A stretch of 50,457 nucleotides of DNA from [Limnothrix rosea] IAM M-220 (GTDB taxonomy: Bacteria; Cyanobacteriota; Cyanobacteriia; Cyanobacteriales; MRBY01), in the NCBI RefSeq assembly GCF_001904615.1, contig NZ_MRBY01000028.1, forward strand, positions 1 to 50,457. The letters are read 5' to 3'. The notes beneath the pieces are model-generated. The model made no database searches. It was not told the DNA's origin and worked only from the letters and a program-made list of their open reading frames with translations. The position numbers and the translations under genes are program-made. Below are positions 47,751 to 50,457 of the stretch, in pieces; within the stretch, counting starts at the first letter, position 1, and each line of letters starts with the position of its first letter.

Positions 47751-47787
47751 ATCCCCCCGGCTTCGCCACTCCCCTTTGGAAGGGGGG
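47751..47787. repeat. Short G/C-rich dispersed repeat between ccdA and ccs1
   Basis: A sequence beginning ATCCCCCCGGCTTCGCCAC and ending GGAAGGGGGG resembles a repeat I have seen described between genes in many cyanobacteria. It contains a hairpin (CCCCTT-TGG-AAGGGG). No T tract follows, so it is not a classical terminator. Confidence 0.55.
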
Positions 47788-47857
47788 CAAAGAGAAACTA
47801 CATCTTACGTTCAGCTTTGAACTGATTGACTAATTACTTGATTTTTCAAAATTTCCT

Positions 47858-49225
47858 ATGACGGCATCTGATTCTTCGGTTAATTCAAATTGGAGCGACT
47901 TCCCCCAAAAGCTTTGGCGTAAAGGTCTCAAGTGGATCGCAAATCTCAAGCTGGCGATCGCCCTTCTGCTGCTCATCGCGCTGTTTAGTATTGCCGGAAC
48001 GGTGATTGATCAGAATGCGGGATTAGCTTTTTACCAAGCAAATTATCCAGAAGACCCGGCACTCTTTGGTTTTCTCACCTGGAAAGTCTTACTGGCCATG
48101 GGTTTAGACCATGTTTATACGACGTGGTGGTATGTGCTGCTGCTGGTTGTGTTTGGGGCGAGTTTGGTGGCCTGTACCTTCCGCCGTCAACTGCCTGCCC
48201 TGAAAGCGGCAAAAAACTGGAACTATTACAGCCAAGCGCGTCAATTTAAAAAGTTGGCTCTTAGTACAGAATTAAATCAAGGTTCCCTCGATACGCTGGT
48301 TCCCCACCTTGAGCAAAAACGCTACAAAATTGCTCGCGATGGTGACAAACTTTACGCCAACAAAGGGATTGCGGGACGGATTGGCCCGATTATTGTGCAC
48401 ATCGGCATGATTGTGACGTTGATTGGCTCGATTATTGGGGCGTTTGGGGGCTTTATGGCGCAGGAAATGATTCCTAGTGGTGTGAATTTCAAGGTGAATA
48501 ATGTCTTTGAGGCGGGTCGTTTTGCCAATAGCGATCGCCCTTGGTCGGTGAATGTGAATCGCTTTTGGATTGATTACACGCCAAATGGGGATATTGACCA
48601 GTTTTATTCTGATCTCACCGTCGTGAGTGAAGATGGCTATGAGCTAGACCATGAGGTGATTTCGGTTAATCATCCGTTGCGTTACGACGGCATTACTTTC
48701 TATCAAACGAGCTGGGCGATCGCCGGCGTGCGGGTACAGCTCAATAACAGTCCTATTTTCCAACTGCCTGCTGCCCAAATCCCCACAGAAAATGGCGCAA
48801 AGCTTTGGGGTACGTGGGTTCCGACTGCGACGGATATGAGCACTGGTGTCTCGATTCTGATGCAAGATTTGCAGGGTAGTGCTCTAGTCTACGATGCAAA
48901 GGGTGATCTCGTTGGTGCGGTACGGGAAGGCGATCGCCTCGATGTGGATGGCATCAGTCTGAAACTCGTTTCTTTGGTCGGTAGTACTGGTCTACAAATT
49001 AAGGCTGACCCCGGTGTACCGATTGTCTATGCGGGCTTTTTCCTTGTGATGGTCGGTGTAGTCATGAGCTACATTTCCTACTCCCAAGTTTGGGCACTAC
49101 AGGACGGCGATCGTTTTTATTTTGGTGGCAAAACCAACCGCGCTCAGGTAACTTTTGAGCGGGAATTACTAGAAATTATTCAGGCGATCGAATCAACATC
49201 CACGCAAACACCAGTAACAAATTAA
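47858..49225 (+). CDS. ccs1: Ccs1/ResB cytochrome c maturation protein
   Basis: This 455-residue ResB-family protein has three N-terminal membrane helices (about 30-50, 85-115, 175-200), a large lumenal domain (about 205-385) with [27 protein letters not shown], and a fourth helix (about 390-410). A cytosolic tail follows, with [18 protein letters not shown]. With CcsA it carries haem to apocytochromes such as cytochrome f and c6. The last 39 codons (49106-49225) recur as a diverged copy at 49972-50094. Confidence 0.95.
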   Translation: MTASDSSVNSNWSDFPQKLWRKGLKWIANLKLAIALLLLIALFSIAGTVIDQNAGLAFYQANYPEDPALFGFLTWKVLLAMGLDHVYTTWWYVLLLVVFGASLVACTFRRQLPALKAAKNWNYYSQARQFKKLALSTELNQGSLDTLVPHLEQKRYKIARDGDKLYANKGIAGRIGPIIVHIGMIVTLIGSIIGAFGGFMAQEMIPSGVNFKVNNVFEAGRFANSDRPWSVNVNRFWIDYTPNGDIDQFYSDLTVVSEDGYELDHEVISVNHPLRYDGITFYQTSWAIAGVRVQLNNSPIFQLPAAQIPTENGAKLWGTWVPTATDMSTGVSILMQDLQGSALVYDAKGDLVGAVREGDRLDVDGISLKLVSLVGSTGLQIKADPGVPIVYAGFFLVMVGVVMSYISYSQVWALQDGDRFYFGGKTNRAQVTFERELLEIIQAIESTSTQTPVTN

Positions 49226-49344
49226 GGACCTCAGATTAGAGCGATTTCCTCAACATTATCCACCACTGTTATTCAAACTAAATTTAATCACTCGGAGCAT
49301 TTTACTTTGCTATGATCGATTCAGGTTCTAGTAGTGGAGACTCT

Positions 49345-49575
49345 ATGCAAAAAGAACAGATTCAATATTTTTCTCCCCTTGATGCTTTAGTTGCTGTTGC
49401 CAAACGCTTAAGTATTTACGAGCAGAAACAGAATTTAGGATCAGAAGAGTTTTTCGATTTATATAGTAAAGGCAAAATCTCAGACGATACTATTTTTGTG
49501 GAGTGGGCAAATGATTACCGTCATTACTTAGCCCTTCGCCAAGAAATTCAGCAAAAGCTCAATTATGCTGCGTAA
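49345..49575 (+). CDS. Probable antitoxin partner of the TumE-like toxin
   Basis: This acidic helical protein of about 76 residues contains FSPLDALVAVAKRLSIYEQKQ, then SEEFFDLYSKG and FVEWANDYRHYLALRQEI. The gene overlaps the toxin gene by 11 bases, the usual type II arrangement with the antitoxin first. The ATG at 49345 follows a GGAG seven bases upstream; an ATG at 49312 would add 11 residues. I assign the role by position and shape, not by a recognised DNA-binding fold, and I see none. Confidence 0.7.
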   Translation: MQKEQIQYFSPLDALVAVAKRLSIYEQKQNLGSEEFFDLYSKGKISDDTIFVEWANDYRHYLALRQEIQQKLNYAA

Positions 49576-49960
49576 TCAGCTTCAGAAATATCTACAAGGG
49601 ATCGAAACAGAGATTATAGGTCTTACGGATCTTTATGTTGAAAAATACGTTGAAGAAATTCTGACTGATACAAGAGTAAATCTACGTATTCGTTTGCGAT
49701 CTAGCTCAGGCTATCTTTTAGAAATGCATGAAGCTATATGTGTTTCGCCCGATGAAGTTCTAGAATATCTCGACTACCGTTATCATTTTCAGGATTCACA
49801 AAATCAACTCATTTTTCGTTATGATAGCACTCCTCATTTTCCTGATTTAAGCAGTTTTCCCCACCACAAACATTTAAAAGATCGAGTTATTGCATGTAGT
49901 AAACCGACTATCGAAACTATAATTCACGAGGTGACAGCTTTTCTTGATAATTTAGCTTAG
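49565..49960 (+). CDS. TumE-type (DUF6516-like) toxin
   Basis: This 131-residue protein resembles the TumE/DUF6516 toxin family: RIRLRSSSGYLLEMHEAI, then LDYRYHFQDSQNQLIFRYD and the strongly conserved PHFPDLSSFPHHKHLKDRVI. Members are predicted toxins of cyanobacterial and archaeal toxin-antitoxin pairs; the activity is not established from sequence alone. It ends 11 bases before the diverged ccs1 tail copy, so the pair sits between ccs1 and a remnant of ccs1. Confidence 0.78.
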   Translation: MLRNQLQKYLQGIETEIIGLTDLYVEKYVEEILTDTRVNLRIRLRSSSGYLLEMHEAICVSPDEVLEYLDYRYHFQDSQNQLIFRYDSTPHFPDLSSFPHHKHLKDRVIACSKPTIETIIHEVTAFLDNLA

Positions 49961-49971
49961 ACATTTTATAA

Positions 49972-50094
49972 GGCGATCGCCTTTATTTTGGTGGAAAAAC
50001 CAATCATGCTCAGGTCACATTTGAACGGCAATTGATTGAAATTATCAATAAAATTGAAGTAAAGCAAGAATCATCAAATATATTGAACATCTAA
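49972..50094 (+). pseudogene. Diverged duplicate of the ccs1 3' end (last 40 codons)
   Basis: This segment translates in one open frame to 40 residues (GDRLYFGGKTNHAQVTFE...) ending in TAA, and aligns to ccs1 from 49106. Over the first 29 codons 23 residues are identical and 67 of 87 bases match, with nine silent and six replacement codon changes. It lacks any start codon or upstream part. The left breakpoint falls at a HIP1 octamer. The pattern of silent change means it evolved as coding sequence before being cut off. Confidence 0.85.
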
Positions 50095-50098
50095 GTAA

Positions 50099-50386
50099 TT
50101 AAAGTTTGTTTAACCATGTCGCCAAAGCAAGCTCAATAAAAGAACTCAACGTCTCCTTTTCAGCAATTTTGAGATAACGACTGAGTAATTGATACTGATT
50201 TAAAGTTAATGCAAGACCAGTACGATAATGTGTTCCGTATGCATACACTTTATTTCGCTCAACCCAACGCTCCCTGTAAGTTTTATCAGTAAAATATTTC
50301 TTGGTTGAATCGCCATAACTATTTTTTGGCAAGAGCTTTTTAAGTGGCGTTACCGATGCTGTTTTATATTCCTGTAGATTAACCAT
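50099..50386 (-). CDS. Unidentified small protein, possibly continuing beyond the window
   Basis: A protein of about 95 residues from the ATG at 50386; the frame stays open to the window edge, so a longer form is possible. It begins MVNLQEYKTASVTPLKKLL, has a basic middle (YRERWVERNKVYAYGTHYRTG) and ends in helices (LLSRYLKIAEKETLSSFIELALATWL). The end could be a ribbon-helix-helix-like or other small DNA-binding fold. I do not recognise a family. It reads towards the ccs1 tail copy and abuts it with four bases between stops. Confidence 0.55.
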   Translation of the reverse strand: MVNLQEYKTASVTPLKKLLPKNSYGDSTKKYFTDKTYRERWVERNKVYAYGTHYRTGLALTLNQYQLLSRYLKIAEKETLSSFIELALATWLNKL

Positions 50387-50457
50387 ACTTCCCAAACCTT
50401 TTGGCTCTCCGGGATTGACTATGCAGCGTTGGTAGGAAAATGCCAACAAATGAGACA

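Overview
The window is chromosomal DNA from a beta-cyanobacterium. The evidence is a form IB RuBisCO operon with rbcX between rbcL and rbcS, a beta-carboxysome ccmK2-K1-L-M-N operon, a cyanobacterial NDH-1 CO2-uptake cluster, zeta-carotene desaturase, system II cytochrome c maturation (CcdA/Ccs1), and the HIP1 octamer GCGATCGC scattered throughout. The order ccmK2K1LMN-rbcLXS next to an ndhF/ndhD/CO2-hydration-protein cluster resembles Picosynechococcus (Synechococcus PCC 7002) and its relatives. That taxonomic guess is from memory and was not computed.

Layout. 1-4120 (all minus): a ribosomal protein S1 homologue, then a PAS histidine kinase followed by its probable partner, a REC-degenerate GGDEF-EAL protein. 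4518-9620: a TPMT-like methyltransferase, a double CDGSH iron-sulfur protein, a pirin divergent from a LysR regulator, and a DASS-type anion transporter with a small Usp-like partner. 9855-14680: crtQ, a DHH-CBS-polymerase tRNA nucleotidyltransferase and a peroxiredoxin Q. 14835-23652 (minus): a carbon-fixation block, reading in transcription order as a BicA-like SulP transporter, ccmK2, ccmK1, ccmL, ccmM, ccmN, rbcL, rbcX, rbcS. 24005-28625 (plus): ndhF-ndhD-cupB, divergent from the SulP gene. Together these supply bicarbonate (SulP transport, NDH-1-driven CO2 hydration), the carboxysome shell and scaffold, and RuBisCO with its chaperone.

28626-36042: a MITE-like element, speA, an M15-type peptidase with four novel-looking internal repeats, a single-pass membrane protein of unknown function, and an RluA-type pseudouridine synthase. 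36174-40624: a three-GAF cyanobacteriochrome-like hybrid kinase interrupted by an in-frame amber codon, overlapped by a REC-histidine kinase. 40629-46887: sufR divergent from sufB-sufC-sufD-(small secreted ORF)-sufS, with two perfect CAAC-N6-GTTG SufR operators between them. 46990-50457: ccdA and ccs1, then a TumE-type toxin-antitoxin pair bracketed by ccs1 and a second, diverged copy of the last 40 codons of ccs1, and finally an unidentified ORF.

The strongest unusual signals are: (i) the split photoreceptor kinase, with a DXCF cysteine motif in its second GAF domain; (ii) the toxin-antitoxin module between ccs1 and a diverged copy of the ccs1 3' end, which looks like the footprint of an insertion; (iii) a 198-bp MITE-like element with a second partial copy at the window start; (iv) the four-repeat M15 protein; (v) an extra small signal-peptide ORF inside the suf operon; and (vi) intercistronic hairpins in the ccm and suf operons. 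No tRNA, rRNA, CRISPR array or complete insertion sequence was seen.
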